A program made the translations under genes and the position numbers. This document shows, one piece after another, positions 1-14,387 of a stretch of DNA of 64,000 nt (its first letter is position 1; each line of letters begins with the position of its first letter). A model generated the notes under the pieces. That model was given only the letters and a program-made list of their open reading frames with translations, was not told where the DNA came from and made no database searches. The stretch is from Christensenella sp. GTDB lineage: Bacteria > Bacillota > Clostridia > Christensenellales > CAG-917. The stretch is taken from positions 372,001 to 436,000 of the forward strand of contig CP091723.1 of the NCBI GenBank assembly GCA_022009775.1. Direction: 5' to 3'.

Positions 1-3000
1 TTAAGATTTGTCGCCGTTGCAGACTTATGCGCCGCGTCAACAGTGCCGACTATATCGTCTGTTACGGTGTCGTTTGCGTACACGAAATACCAGCCCGTCT
101 GTTCCGTACCGGTAGAATACGCTTTCCAGTTGGGCTTCTTTAAAACCCACGTGTCGTTTGCAAATTCCGCGTTGGTATAATAAGTGCCGAAATACCACGT
201 CCAATCACGCTTGGTGATTTCGCCCGTCGTCTCATCGGTTGTATACGTTTGTTCAAGCGTAACGTTCTGACCGTTCACCATATGTGCGCCGACTGCGTCT
301 ATATAGTCGTACGGCGTGGGATAAATGGCGTTTTCGGTGACTGCAGAACCATTTTCTGCCGTTGTTCCGACGAGTTCTTTCGTGAAAATAACCGTCGTGT
401 ACGAACCGTCCGGGTTTAGAATCTTTTCCGTGATTGCGGTGTAAAGGCCGAGCGTGTCTTTAAGTCTTGACGCGTCAGTTCCTGCGAGTTCGGCGTTCTT
501 GTAGCCTTTAACCCAATAGGAAGTGCTTGCATCGGTGTCGTTTGCCGCTTTGCCGATGATGCCGCCCGCTTGGCCACCTGCGTCGGATGCCGTGAACAAA
601 CCCGTTCCGTCCGTCGAACTGATTGAGAATGCATATTCGATAACCGTGCCCGTGCCTATAGTCGATCCAATGATACCGCCAACATTAGTTGCACCGTCAA
701 CCGTGATGTCGTATGCAAGCAAATTGTTGATTTTTATGCCGTCTGCGCGAATAAAGCCGACTATGCCGCCCACGTTGTAGATGCCGGGCGCGGTTATGTT
801 GCCTTCTGCGTAATAAGTGTTGTCTTTCCAGTCGTCTCCGCCGTTGAATCCGTTGGAAACACCGGCAATGACGCCGATTGCGCCACCGACGCCGCCCCAC
901 TCAAATTCGCCTTTTTCACTGCCGTCATCGTTCTTTTTCGCTTCTGCAATTTTTGCGCTGCTGCCGATGAGTTTAACGTTTCCGTTTGACTCGAAGTGCG
1001 AGTTTACGACGATTATTTTGACGTCCGAAAGGTCGATTGCGTATTCTTCGGTGCAATTGCCCGTCAGAAGCGGAGTCGGCGCACCGATAAAACCAACAGA
1101 GCCGCCGACTGCCGTAATCGTGTCGATGTCCGACATATTGTCGCCGGTGCTGATAAATTGAGCATAGTCCACCTGACCAGCGATCGCGCCGATAGAACCG
1201 CCCAGATAGCCTGCAACGTCGCTTGCGTCCACTATGCCGCTTGACGTAAACACCACTTTCGCATTGGCGTTGCCGACGATCTTGCCAAGCATAATGCCGA
1301 TAGAGCCGCCCACGTACGCTTTGCCCTTGACCGTGCCGACGCCTTGTGCCGCAGTATCGCCTGCCGTGAGGGCGTCGCCCGAAGCGGTGTATGCGTCTTC
1401 TTTCGCGCCGTTCTTGAACTCGGTTGCCACACCGCCTGCAACGGTAATGACCGCGTCAAACGCAACGTAACCGATAGAGCCGCCCACGAACAGTTGGCCC
1501 GTGACGTCGCCGTTGTTGACAAACGTGCCCGCGATAGTACCGCGATTGAGTTTGCCGATAACGCCGCCGATATAATTGTTGCCGCTCACTGCGCCGCCGT
1601 TGACGATTGTGAGTTTCTTCACGGCATCCGAGCCGGTTCCGCCGCCGGTCACCAGACCTGCGTTGTTGTTGCCGATAATTCCACCGACTGCGTTTGCGCC
1701 CGAAACCGTGCCGTTATTGGTTATGCTACCCTTGACGATACGGATTGCGCCGACCGTTGCGCCGCCGTTGGACGTATTGCCGCCGACGATGCCGCCAACG
1801 TTGTCACCTGATGCGGAAATGGTCGCTTCTTGACTGATGACGATAGAAAGCGGTTTTTCGTATCTTGTACGGCGATATTCGTTTGCGCCGATATAAAGGA
1901 TTGCGCCCGTAGAAGCGTCGTTATCACCGATAAAACCGCCAACGTCATGTGCACCGTTCAATTTTGCGCCTATGCTGATTGTCGTGTTGTCCGCAAGGAT
2001 GTTGACTTCGCCACGGTTTCTGCCGATAAATCCGCCCACGTAGTACGCATTGGGGATATTTATGGTTACGCTGACCGTGAAGTTGCCGCTGAAAGCAACG
2101 TCTCTTGTACGTCCTGCAACGCCGCCGATGTTGCGCACGCCCGAATTTTCGGCCTTTTGCGGAATTGGGTTTGTTTTGATGCTGTCTGCAACCTCGATTG
2201 CGCCTGACACGTTGATGACTGCGCCCGTTGCAAACGACGCGCCCGAAGCCATATCGCCAAATACGCCGCCGACGTTGCGCACTGCGTCGTCTTGGGTTGC
2301 ATAGTCTATCTTGATAGTTCCTGCAAACGATATATTGCCGCTGAGCGTGGTGGTGACGGCGTTTTCGGATGTATTGTGATAGGTGTATCCGATGATACCG
2401 CCGATTGCCGTGCCGTGATTGCCACCTTCGCCCGCACTCTCATCACTGACGTTTTCGACGATACCCCAAGAGTTTCCGCGCATAATAAGCGTAGAAGCCT
2501 TGACAGCGCAGTCTTTGATTTCATTGATAGCATTCGGCATTGCACCCACTATGCCACCGATTGCGTTTTCACCGATTATCTTCACGCTTACGGTTGTCGA
2601 ATCCGTGCCGACCGTACTGCCCGAGATGATAACCGCAATATACTTGTCGCTGTATCCGAGCACGCCGCCGACCTTTGTGCCTATATCCTTATGTCCGTTA
2701 GGTGATTCTTCATTGTAAACTTTGCCGGCATCAGTTGCATCAAATGCGTAAAGTTCCGCTTTGGTCACGACGTTGTCGGTGATTTCAATCTTGTTGTTCT
2801 TCCCGTCCGCATTTTGCTTTCCGTCAAGCGACTCTGCAGAAGCGTAGCCGACCACACCGCCGATATTGTTCTTTGCACTCTTAATGGTTGCATAGACAGT
2901 GTTACAGTTCTTTATAACACTTATCGTACCTGCCCTATACACATGCGTAGAGCCTGTGTAGAACGACGTATTCGCAATACCGACAATTCCGCCTGCATAG

Positions 3001-6000
3001 GTGTGCAGTTGGTCAACCGTGTTTGAAGAATACGCATCGTTTTTGCCATGCGCTTCAAGCGTCAGACTGCGTGAAGTCGTACCCGCATTGCAGTGATCGA
3101 TAACTGTGTTTCCGCTTATATCTGCGGCGATACCGCCTACGATTGAATGTCCTTTTCCGTTGGTTGCATACGCTTTCATGCTGCCGGAAACGGAGATGTA
3201 CGAAATATTTGCACTCTCCGCCCTTGCAAACAATCCTGCAAACGCATGATCGGTTCCTGACGTGAGAATACGCAAGTTGGCAACTTCCGTATTTGTTCCG
3301 TCCGCCTGCTTGCCGCTTATGCTGCCCTTGAACACCTTGTCTGTGCCATATCTGCCGATCGGCAAGAAGTTGACCGTGTTGCGCGTTGCTCCGGTCGTTA
3401 TACTGCCATCAACCGGATTATAATAATGGTTTTTATCCGTCCAAAGACTTCCCTTTGATTGCAAGTGATAACTCTTGCCAATTAACACTCCGAGACTTGA
3501 TGTTACCGAATACTTTCCGTCATTCATATCAATGGTCTTGGATGCCTTTTTCTCAAGGTTGTTTGTATTGTTTGCAAATTCTATGTATTTATTGTCAAAC
3601 GAATACCCCAAATCGACAAGCGATTGCATACCAAGCAAATCAACGCCATCTTTGATTATATAAGGACTAAACTCATCGCCTGAAATCTGTCTTTCATACT
3701 CGCCATACTTGTTCAAGCCATAGTTGACCGAGCGCATACTCAAGCCATTGTATGTATCGAGTGCAAATACCGAAAGTTGCGGCAGACAACCATAAACAAA
3801 CGTCCAACCGGAAGGATAGCTATTTAATGATGCAAGATTTCCATTGATGCTCTCATACGATTGTGTCAAATTGAATGTTGTTTCCGTGCCATTCAGTGTG
3901 TTATAGCTATTTTTGCCGCCGTCTTTTGTATCAAGTTTAATCCACCCTTTACCGTCAACTCCTACGCTTCCGTCTCTCCTTATAACGCTCGTCAAACTTG
4001 CAATATCTGCGCAAATGTCTCCTGTTTTGACATATTTGACATCAGCAGCCTGGACCGTCCACCCCAAAATAGACACTTTTGCATACAACCAGTTTACTGT
4101 TTTTTCATTGGCATACCATGTAGCAGAGCCATTCTTATACTGCTCCCATGTCTGATCTTTATTCGCAGTTCTAACATTAACGGCATACGCCTTTGAATAA
4201 CAATTTGGCGCAGAAATTCTTTGATCGGAATTGTTTTCGCCGTCACAATATCCCGAAATACCGCCCCCATAACGTAAGTGGTCATAGTTGTTATATCCAG
4301 CAAATTCATTTAGAATTTGACGTGCGTAAACGGTTCCAACATTATAACAATTAACATAATCAACGTGTTGATCACTAGAAACAGGATCTGCTTGCCCGAC
4401 TATACCGCCTGCGCGCAACTGCCAAGAACCGCCGTAACATGTGATGCCATAGGCATAAACATCTCCGACGTTATAACAATCAGTAATAAGTATATTGCCT
4501 ACAAGTCCCGCTATACCGCCTACTATGTCACCGCCGTGATTTTCACGTCCACCGGTCCAGTTTTCAGTATGCTTTGGGAAAGTTCCGCCTGCCTTAATAT
4601 CCCCAGTGTTATAACAGTATGCAATCACAGATTTTCCGGGCGTAACAACAGAGTTCTTATCACCCCTGCCTTGCCCCATATATCCGACACTGCCGATAAG
4701 ACCGCCTGAAATATTTGAATAAGTGACTACTTCGCCCGAATTGTATGATGCAAACATCTTGAGTAAAGAATACTCACCTGTTCTACCGACAATACCGCCT
4801 GCATATCCGAAAATATTCTTTCTAACGCCATAAGAATTATCTCCTTCAAAACCGTCCTTATTACCTTCGTCTTCTCCCCAATAACCTGAGTTAGACACAA
4901 CTTTGCCACTGTTTGCACAACTATCAATAACCAAAGTCGCGATACTACTTGAGCTAGTGCCGTCACTATAACCAATAATACCACCTGCGTTATATCCACT
5001 TGTAACATTACCGGTATTTCTGCAACTCTCAATCGTAAGGGAACCGACAGTACCACCGATTATACCGCCACTTCCGTACGGATATGCTTTGTTTGGTTTA
5101 AGCCAATCGATATTCTTAAAATCATCATAACTACAATCTTTCGATTTGCCACGTAGTGTATAAGAACCTTCTAAGCCTATGATGTTTCCGGTATTAACAC
5201 ATGATTCAAGTTTAATAGTATAACCAAGATTGTACCCTACGATTCCGGCAATATTTCTCAAACCTATTATATCGGCACGATTTATACAGTTAGTGAAGGT
5301 CAAATTGCCAAAAGGTTTACCTACAAATCCTGCAACATCATATGCTGCAGATGCATAAATTCCATCTGCCCCTATCATTTGACTTGCAGCCATAATCTGT
5401 CCGTCAACGGTGAGATTTTTGAAAGTTGCGTTTTTTGCATTCGGGAAAACCGAAATACGATAATAACCGCCACTCACGTAATTAATCGTGATAGTATGAC
5501 CGCTGCCGTCAAAATTGCCTTGGAATGACTTGTCGCCGTTGTCATAATGCACATTACCTGCAAAATTGTATGCTAGATTGTCAGGTGCTGTCGCACCGTT
5601 TGCAGGGACGCTTGCCACTGCGCCAAAGTCAAGATTATTGCCGTTTGTATCGGCATGGGGACTGTTGTTTATCGTAATATCAGTCGTGAGTTTTATATAC
5701 TGTCCGCTATACGTCTTTGCGCCCGTGTAAATGGAATATGCAAATTCGTTCCATTGCGCTTGCGTGCTGATGATTATCGGGTTTTCTTTACTGCCGATTG
5801 AATCGTTGCTGTATTCTTTGTTGTAGTCACCGATGCGATAGTTGCCCGTTTCGCCGACTTTGATGAGCGTATTTTGATATTTAAAATAGATGACGGCGGT
5901 CAACTTCTTGATTTGACCTCCGTTGTTCGCGCCATTTTGCGGATTGGGATACCACCAATACTCTGCATTGGTCACTTCTGCGACGTACAATTTGGATGCA

Positions 6001-9000
6001 GAAGGCTCTCTGTACGCATCTTGTGCGTTCTTTTTGCCTTCGGCGGTGTTTTGGTTGTATCCCTCAGCTTTGTAGTTGGGGATATTGACAAACTCGATTG
6101 CAACCGTGCATACGGAGAAACTGTTTGCGTTGTCAAACGCCCACTCTATCGTGAGAGCATTCGGGTCGGTATCGTTGAAGTTGCCGAATTTTGTGAAATT
6201 GGTTGCAGTGACGTTGCCGCTTCCGTCAACGCTCATATTGTCGGTGACGTTGTCGCTGCCGCTTACGTCATAGAACGCAAGTTGTTTGTTGGCGGTGGCG
6301 GACGGAACTTTTGCATTGACAAGAAGTTTGCCGACCGTGTACGTGTTGCCCAAATACGTCATATCCGCGACGTATAGTCCCGTCATTCTCACAATTTGCA
6401 GCAAGGACGGCACGTTTTCTACGGAGCTGTCAAGCAAGAGATATTTTCCGCGATCGTTTGTCGACACGGTGGAATACGTTGCGTCTTTCGCAACGTAAAT
6501 TGTCCAGCTGTTTTCAATGGTCGGGCTGATGCCGTTGCCAATAATACCGCCGTTGTTGGCGTTTACGTTGCCATACAAGAAGCCCGTGGACATACTGCCC
6601 GAAATCGTGCCGTGATCAACGTATCCGACAAGACCGCCGATATACGTCGTGCCGATGTACGTGTCGGTCGAAATCGTTACGTCTTCGGGGGCGACGGCAA
6701 TACTCGAAGTTATCGTGCCTGCTCTCATATAGCCGACAAGACCGCCTGCATAGGTTGTGCCGTTGACGTAGGAGCGGTTGACAACAAACGTCAAATCGTG
6801 CGCCTGATTGTCGAGCCAGCCTGTGATACCACCCACGTAGCTTGCGCCTTTTATGATGATCGCTCCATCCGTCGTTTTGCCTTTGTTGCCGTTGTAAACG
6901 TTGAGATAGCCGTACGGCGTGTCGAGCTGTTCTACATTCATAACGGTCGAAATCGGATCGTTTTCAAGCGTCAATCTCACTCTATCTCCGACATAGCCGA
7001 AAAGTCCGCCCACGTAGTTGCCGCTGCCCGTAACGCTTGCCGCATTCACCGCTTTGCCGAACGGATTTTGAGTGTAGGGATCGCTTTCAAGCGTCGAATA
7101 GCCGAGAATTGCCGCATTTGTGTTGTGAGTTGCCGACAGCAATTTTTTAAGATTGTCGTCAGAGCCGATATAACTTGCATAGTTTTCAACTATGCCGAGA
7201 CCGCCGACGATACCGCCGACGTAGTTTACACCTTCCACTTGGGCTTCATTGTAGAATTTTATCGAGTTGCCGAGAATCGTGCCCGTCGTGCCGAAATACG
7301 AGCCTGCGCTCGACGCGATATAACCTATAAGTCCGCCGACAAAATCTTTGCCCTTTATTGCAATCTTGTTGACGACGCTGTATTGTCCGCCGGATATGGT
7401 TGCCTTGCCGCCGACGACAGCAACTTCCTGTTTTACGCTTTCAATGGTCGCATTTTCGCCGAGCACACCGACAAGTCCGCCCACAAACGACGTATTTCCT
7501 TTTGCGTCCACGTACACGCCGGTTTTGGCGATTGTCGCACCACTCGTCGTGACCATGCTCTCGCTCGTCCAGTTGCAACCGATAAGGATTCCCACCTTTT
7601 CCGCATAGCCGATAAGACCGCCCATGACGTAACCTACGCCGTCGTCGTTTGCAATGACGTTTGCACGGATATCGTCAGGGCTCTTGACGAGAATGACCGA
7701 TCTCACGCCCGAATTGTCTGCATCGTAATGATAGCCGTTGCCGATAAACGCACCGAACAATGCGCCGACGTAACTTGTGCCGTACACGTCCATAACGTCA
7801 TCAGCCCCCGCCTTGCCGTTGGTGTAGAAGCCGAGATACGTCAAATCGGTGGTACAACCGCTCGCGTCGAGTTTGCCTGCGATGCCGCCCGTATAACTGC
7901 CGTTGCCGACGACCGATATGTGATTTGCTGCGTATGACAAAATATAATTGTCACCGTTGATTTGGTTTGCGTTTGTGACTATCCACTCGCCCGCTATGCC
8001 GCCCACGTAGTTCATGCCGCTGACCGAAGCCTGCATAAATTCGCCGTAGGTGTTTATGTCTGTTTTTTGAACGATCGTCGTGCCGTTTGCATAGCCGACG
8101 ATACCGCCGACGTAATCGCCGCCGCTGACTTTATCTTTTGAAAGCGACTCCACGCTGAACGTACAATTTTCGATTTTTCCGCCGTTTGCGTAGCCAACGA
8201 TACCGCCCACGTATTTGTTGCCCTTGATCGTGCCCTTGCCGACAACGTCTATGCCGACGATACGCGTGCCGTCAATATAACCAAACAAGCCGACGTATTC
8301 TCTTGCCGTGTCGCTGAACGAATACTCGATGCTGACGGTAGCAAGATTTGTATCCTTTGCAAACTGCGCCGCCTTGAACTGATACGCCGAGTTGCCGATA
8401 GGCTCGAAGCCTTCAATGCCGCTCGCGCTCGATTGCAACAGCGTGACGTTTGCATTCACAACGAAATAGCACCCTTCATACGTCCTATTCGTCGCCTGCG
8501 CGCCGGTGTTTGCCACAAGTCCGTCCGTGCCGTTTATGGAGTTCCAAGCCACGCCGCCGTTGACGATTTGGCTCAATCTCAACAATTGCGACTCATGCTC
8601 AATGACGTACGGATTGCTCTCGCTGCCCCAGTTTGCTTGATTGACGTTGCCGCCGAAGTCGCTGTCCGCAACAACGTAATATTTCACCGCATCGCCAACG
8701 AAGTTGCCCGTGCCGCTTGCCGTCGCCGACACGTCCTTGACGTGCTTTTCGCCCGCCGTGGCGAGATTTGCAATCGTGTAATCCGTGCCATACACGAGCT
8801 TGACAAGCCTGTGCGCTTCCACACCGTTGGTTTTTGTTGTATATTTTACGTATAATACAAAATTGTTTTCTTTATAATTAGCGTTTTGATAGACGATGAC
8901 CTTGGGCGTGTCGCCTGCCGCCGCCTGCAAATAGTAGTATGCAAATTCCGTGCCGTTCACGTTTTCGGTCTTGACGGTGTTTTGATTTGCCACCACCATA

Positions 9001-12000
9001 TCCGTGCCTGCGCCAAACCACGCTTTTCCGCTTGCAAAAGCGTTGTCCACGTCAAATCGGTTGATTTTCCAAGCATAAGTGATTACATTGCCGTTTTGCG
9101 TCACGCCGTCGAGACCTGTCGCATTTGCGGTCGCAACACCGTCAATGTATGCCGCCATCGTGCCGATTTCGTAGTTTGCAGTATCGTTGAGCGTAAATGT
9201 ACCCGAATATACGCCGACGTTCTTCACGAAACTTGCGGTTGAATAAAGAATTTGGTCAATCGTATACACGCTTGCTTGCGGAGTGTGCGTAATGCCTTTC
9301 GTGTCAGGTTGTGCGGTGACAAAAACGTCCTTAACACCCTGATTTTGTCCGTTGTAAACGAACGTATACGGGCTTCCGCCGATATTATCGCTCGTCCAAA
9401 CGCTGTCAATCGTAAGTTTGTTCTTTGCAATTGTCCACTTGTATTCGACAATTCCGTCCGCGTGGTCTTTTATAGTGTAGTTTGTGCTTTTCAGTGTATA
9501 TTTGCGGAAGTACGTTCCTGCTGTTCTGTACAGGAATCCTTCACCGTTTTGGTCGGGCGTTGTATAAGTTATGTCAAAAATATCCGCATAACCGTCTACC
9601 ATGCTCAACACCCTAACACCGTTACGTTGCAAGCCGTTGTAATCCGTGTTGTAAACGAAATTGTTTTGCGTCGCTCTGTCGATAACGTTTGGATAGAGTG
9701 CGTCGCTCCAAGTGTTTGTAAACGTAAGTTCGCGCTTGGTTATTGTGAGTGTTCCGTAATTCTTGTCCGCCATACGTCCGACAACAGTATTGCCGATAAG
9801 CACTTTCGTTTCCGTGCAATAAGGATTGTCGTCCACATCCGTTCTGCTCGTTGTTCCTTTACCGTCGGTAAAAGCGTCGGCGGTTGTAAAATACAACGTC
9901 GTGAACGTATAATCGTCGGGCAAAGTGGGAGCGGCTATCGTATGCGCTTGTTTGTCGTAGGTGACGGTTTTGCTGACAAGCACGATATCTGCAGTGTCAA
10001 GGTATATATTGCCTTGTTCCGCCGTGTATTTTGCTTCGACAACGAATGAACTCGAACCGACCGACGTGAAATTGTCGGGAGTGAGCAACGCACCGCCCAC
10101 GCCTTTGAGCGACTCGTAATAATCACCTTCCGCAACGTTGGTTGTCAGGCGAAAACCGTTGATATTTTGCGTGACGATGTTTTCCCACGTCGTTTGCGTG
10201 CCGTCAATGAGCGGATAATCAAACGTTGTGGTTGACTCGTTGTACAACAAATAACTGCCGCTGTTGCCGGCTGTTATAGAAGTGCCTTTCTTGATGACGT
10301 AGGACGTTGCGCCGACTGTGGCAAGATTCGTGCCGTTGATATACGTGGTCATATCAATGCCATAGCGCACAATCGAGCATCCCGATGCCAAATCGACATA
10401 GCAATATTCGATTGCGACTTTTCCGTTTATATCGGGGTTGTCTGCATTCGACTTGGCATTGCCGACTATACCGCCGATAAAGCCCTTGTTGCTGTCGTTT
10501 TGCGCAAAAGCCTGACCGCTTGTTGATTTGATGATCTTTACGTTGCCGACATTGTAGCAATAGGGAAATAACCGCCGTGCGAGCCGCCGCCGTTGTTGAA
10601 GTTGCGTTGAAATATCCGCAAATGCCGCCTGTCGTTCCACTATTTCCTGTCGAACCTGTCGAATAATCTTGAGTGAGAATTTCGCCGCTATTGTAGCAAT
10701 GCGAGATTACCATCGAATTGACCGCGCTTGAATTGGTTGAAAGACGTCCGCCGATACCGCCGGTGTTTATGCCGCCTTCAACCAATGCGGCATTTTTGCA
10801 ATTGTTTATATAAATGAGATTTGCGCCATGCTTGACGTATCCCAAAATGCCTGCAATGCCGTTGAATTGCAAGCCATGAATCTCGCCGTTGTTGACGCAA
10901 TGCGAGATTGTGAGGTTGCTGTCGCCGTCGAGATATCCCACAAAGCCTGCAACACCGCCGTCATTGTTTGCGCTTGAACTGCCTGACGGAATGGTCGAAG
11001 TCACCTTTCCGCCGTTGACAAGCGGCGCTGTTGATGTACCTTCGATGCTCAAAGCATTGCCCGATGACTTTGCATAACCCACGAAACCGCCGAGATGCTT
11101 GTATCCGTTCACTGCACCCGAGTTATTGGACGTGGTGATTGCCGCTCCGCCTTCGATGTTGCCGACAAGTCCGCCGACATTGGTATATCCGTTGATAGTC
11201 GCACTGTTGGAGACACCGCTCAAATCTATGCCTTTTGCATATCCGACAAGACCGCCGACGTTGTTTGTACCTGACACAGAGCCTGTGTTGGTGCTTGCAT
11301 TGATTGTGCATTTTGCATCGGCATATCCGACAAAACCACCCACAGAAACAGAGCCGACAATCTTGCCCGTGTTTTGTGCATTGCTTATATTAAGCGCAGA
11401 TGAAGTGTAGCCGACAAGGCCGCCCACTTTTGTTGCACCGTATACGGTTGAGTTTTCATACATCGCATTTGTTGACGTATGCGTCATTTTGCCGGTAATT
11501 GCGCCTGAGTTGTATCCGACGATACCGCCGACATAATCATTGAATGAGACTGAAATAACGTCACCCGAAGTTTTCTTCAATGCACCTGAAAGCGTGCCTG
11601 CATTGTATCCGACAACGCCGCCAGTAAATGCTCCCGAAATCGAATTGACAGTACCCGTCGAACGAGAAATAACTCTGGCATCGACGGTCAAATCTGCAGA
11701 CACTATGCCTGCGTTGTAACCGATTGCACCGCCCACAAGATAGTTGCCGTCGTTTTCGTTGTCAATATCGCAACCCGACACGGAAATACTGCCCGAAATG
11801 GTGATATTCTCACCCAAAAAGCCGATTGCGCCGCCCATATATGAAGTTCCGCGCACACCGTCCGCGCCCAAAAGAGTGGTCGTTGCAATATTCACCGTCG
11901 CCGTCCAGTCAATATTTATCATTGAGGTCAATTTATTTTCAAGATAACCCGCAATACCACCGACGTATTGTGCGCCGCTCACGGAAGCGGTGTTGGTCAA

Positions 12001-14214
12001 CGTTCCATAAATAAGGAGATTTGAAGCGTGGTCCGATTCTCCGTATCCAAGCAAACCACCGACGTAGTTATTTCCAGAAACAGCACCGCTATTGCTCACG
12101 TCGTTGATGTACGCCCAAGACATATTGCCAGCAATGCCGCCGACATAGTTTCCGCCATTAATCGTACCGCTGTTTTGCACATTGCTTATTCTTCCGCCAA
12201 GCACTCTTGACGTGATACCGCCAACTTGTGCTCCCGTGGCGTTTATATTGCCGCTGTTGACAACGTTCGTATAAATCGTGTCTCTATTCCAGCCAACTAT
12301 TCCACCGACAAAATCGCCCGTTGCATTCACGTTTCCGTTGTTCGTGCAATTTGAAATAGTCGCACCGTGTCCTGACGTGCTTTCGTCACCGGTCCAGCCT
12401 ACGAGACCACCGACATTATTGACGCCCCTGACGCTACCTTTGTTTGTGCAATCTGTAATAGTTGCGTTTTGGCAGAATCCGATCAAACCGCCGACATAAG
12501 AACTCGACGTGGATATCGTCAATTCGCTCGTGACGTTTGAAACGGTTATATTGAGACCGTATCCTATTAGGCTGCCATAATAATTGCTTGTTCCGTCGGT
12601 CACACTCCCCTGCAAAGTCAAATCTTTGAAAGTGCCGCCGCCGCCGACATAACCGAATAAGCCGCAATTCAAACCGCCGATTATGTGATTTTGTCCGTTG
12701 AAATTGCCCTTGAAATAATGCGATTTATCTTTTGCAATTCTCTCAAAAGATGAAGACACCGTGATGTTTGCAGTCACCACGAAATAGCAGTTTGCGTATG
12801 TAATCTCGTTTGTGACCGTAGTCACCGCTTGCCCATAATACGTGCCGGACACGCTGTCCACAGGATAGCGCACCCCATTGACGATATCGGACAAGTTTTT
12901 GAGATGTTGCGAGTTGGTTATTGCAAAAGGATTGTCTTTGCTCCCCCACGTGCCGTTATTTTTATTTCCGCCGGCAATTATGTCGAAATCGCTATCTATC
13001 CACACCGCATAGAAGTTGACTATTGCGCCATGATTTGATGCCAACGAGATATCTGTCTGATATACTAAATTGTTTTTTGCTTTTTCCCCATACTTATAGT
13101 ACACATTGCCATCTGCTTTAATCGCCCAACCGACAAACGTACGATCTCCCGATTTAGGCAACGAAAAAAGGTCATACTCTCCGCTAGAGTTATAAGTTAC
13201 TAATTTGTCAGTGTAAGTATTGTCTGTGTCGCTCGTATTATTGTAATAACGAGCCGTCAACGTATTGATTGCAAAATTTGCAGTATAACTATCGTAAGCA
13301 AAGTAGTCTTTTGAAGAAACGCTTATTGTGGAATTTGTTGTAAACTGCTCATCCGTTGTGCCCTTTGTCCAATTGACAAAGTGATAGCCTGCATTTGGTG
13401 TTGCAGTGCTTGTCGCTTTTGTTTCGGCAACACCTGTGCTTGCAGAAATATTTGATGTAGCTGGATAAACCGTTCCTTTTGCCGTGTCGGCAGATGAAAA
13501 TGATACCGAATAGTCATAAGAATATGTAAAAATCAATTTTACATCAAAGAACGCAATGTCCGTCGTATAATCACCTTTGACGAATATGCCAACATAAAAA
13601 CTTGTTTGTGAACTTGAAAGAGTGGCGGTTACGGTTTTGTAATTCTTACTTCCCGTATTGTCATTCATATTGCTTTTATCAAGAAACCCAATCCTATTAT
13701 CTGCCCACTGACCTTTATTATTGTTTTTTATATCTTCGTATGACGGGACACGGTTAAGAATGCCACAACCCCATTTATCAGCATCTCCACTATCATCCCC
13801 CCAAAGAGTAAATGTAACTTGAACCGATGCTCCAGCATTTAGGTGTGCTAAAAGTTCGCCACTAGCATTTACTTTTGAATAAATTGCGCTTCGACTGTCC
13901 CACTTATTAGTTTTAGATTTTATACTAACTACACTGTTGCGCAATGTTCCCAATTCCATCTCATCGCTATAATTAGCACTAAAATTGCCATTGACAAAAT
14001 AATAATTATCAAATGACAATTGTGAAACATCGCTTGCCGCATTCGCCACGTTTCCTTCGATTTTGCCGTTTTGGACAAGGTTTTCTTCCACGCCGAAAGC
14101 ACCGGAGAGTGTGCCGGCAATGACAAGGACAAACAGCATCGCAAGCAGCGTTATGCTTGTGACGATCTTCATTGCTCTTTGTATGGGTGTTTGTTTTGTC
14201 CTTGTGTTTTTCAT
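1..14214 (-). CDS. Giant GLUG-repeat surface protein (partial, one frameshift)
   Basis: Secreted giant protein, probably an adhesin or cell-envelope protein; function not established. The ATG at 14214 is preferred over an upstream in-frame GTG (14235) because GGAGAG lies just 5' of it. Residues about 10-40 form a signal peptide (KIVTSITLLAMLFVLVIAGT). An N-terminal beta-rich region with InlB-like repeats (GYHFVNWTKG, FYAVW) follows. Then come arrays of GLUG motifs of the form GG-I/L-V/A-GY, with alternating CxNxGxV strands predicted to make a right-handed beta-helix. Four module openings of the type GSxxNPxxIxxxxxL occur near 12.9, 8.6, 5.8 and 3.65 kb. MBG/YDG-like domains fill about 8.7-10.25 kb. 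The frame shifts at a GGG run (10563-10565): one extra base separates residues AVIS from YCYNVGNV. Downstream the same frame is open to base 1, about 4,740 residues in all with no stop, so the C-terminus lies outside the window. Confidence 0.85.
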
Positions 14215-14235
14215 AGTTTTTCTCTCCGTATGCAC

Positions 14236-14330
14236 GCGCTTTAAACGTTAGTTTATATATTTTATAATATATATACAATCCACGCAATCATTTTATTGGA
14301 CAATTTGCAAAAAAAATTTTTATTTTTTGT
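14236..14330. other. AT-rich divergent intergenic region
   Basis: This AT-rich stretch separates the giant minus-strand gene from the plus-strand copper operon. It presumably holds the promoter of the giant gene (minus-strand TATAAA/TAAAAT-like sequences near 14260-14275). No convincing -35 and -10 pair can be fixed for that direction. Confidence 0.4.
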
Positions 14331-14359
14331 TTGACAATCGCTTTTTGTGGGATTATACT
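14331..14359 (+). promoter_or_regulatory. Sigma-A promoter of the csoR-copA-copZ operon
   Basis: A perfect TTGACA (14331-14336), a 17-bp spacer and TATACT (14354-14359) precede the CsoR operator. Transcription would start near 14366, giving a leader of about 265 nt before csoR. Confidence 0.85.
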
Positions 14360-14368
14360 CTTGTCGAA

Positions 14369-14387
14369 GATACCCACTGGGGGTATA
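14369..14387. promoter_or_regulatory. CsoR operator
   Basis: The interrupted palindrome TACCCACTGGGGGTATA begins at 14371, just downstream of the -10 box. Its form (TACCC, a G-rich centre, GGGTA) matches known CsoR copper operators. It overlaps the expected transcription start, so CsoR bound here should block initiation until Cu(I) releases it. The csoR gene is the first gene downstream. Confidence 0.85.

Noticed and set aside
6396..7937. Long plus-strand open frame of 513 codons
   Set aside because: It is antisense to the giant GLUG gene, with low-complexity composition (Arg, Cys, Val, Asp rich) that mirrors the repeats; no ribosome site or domain.
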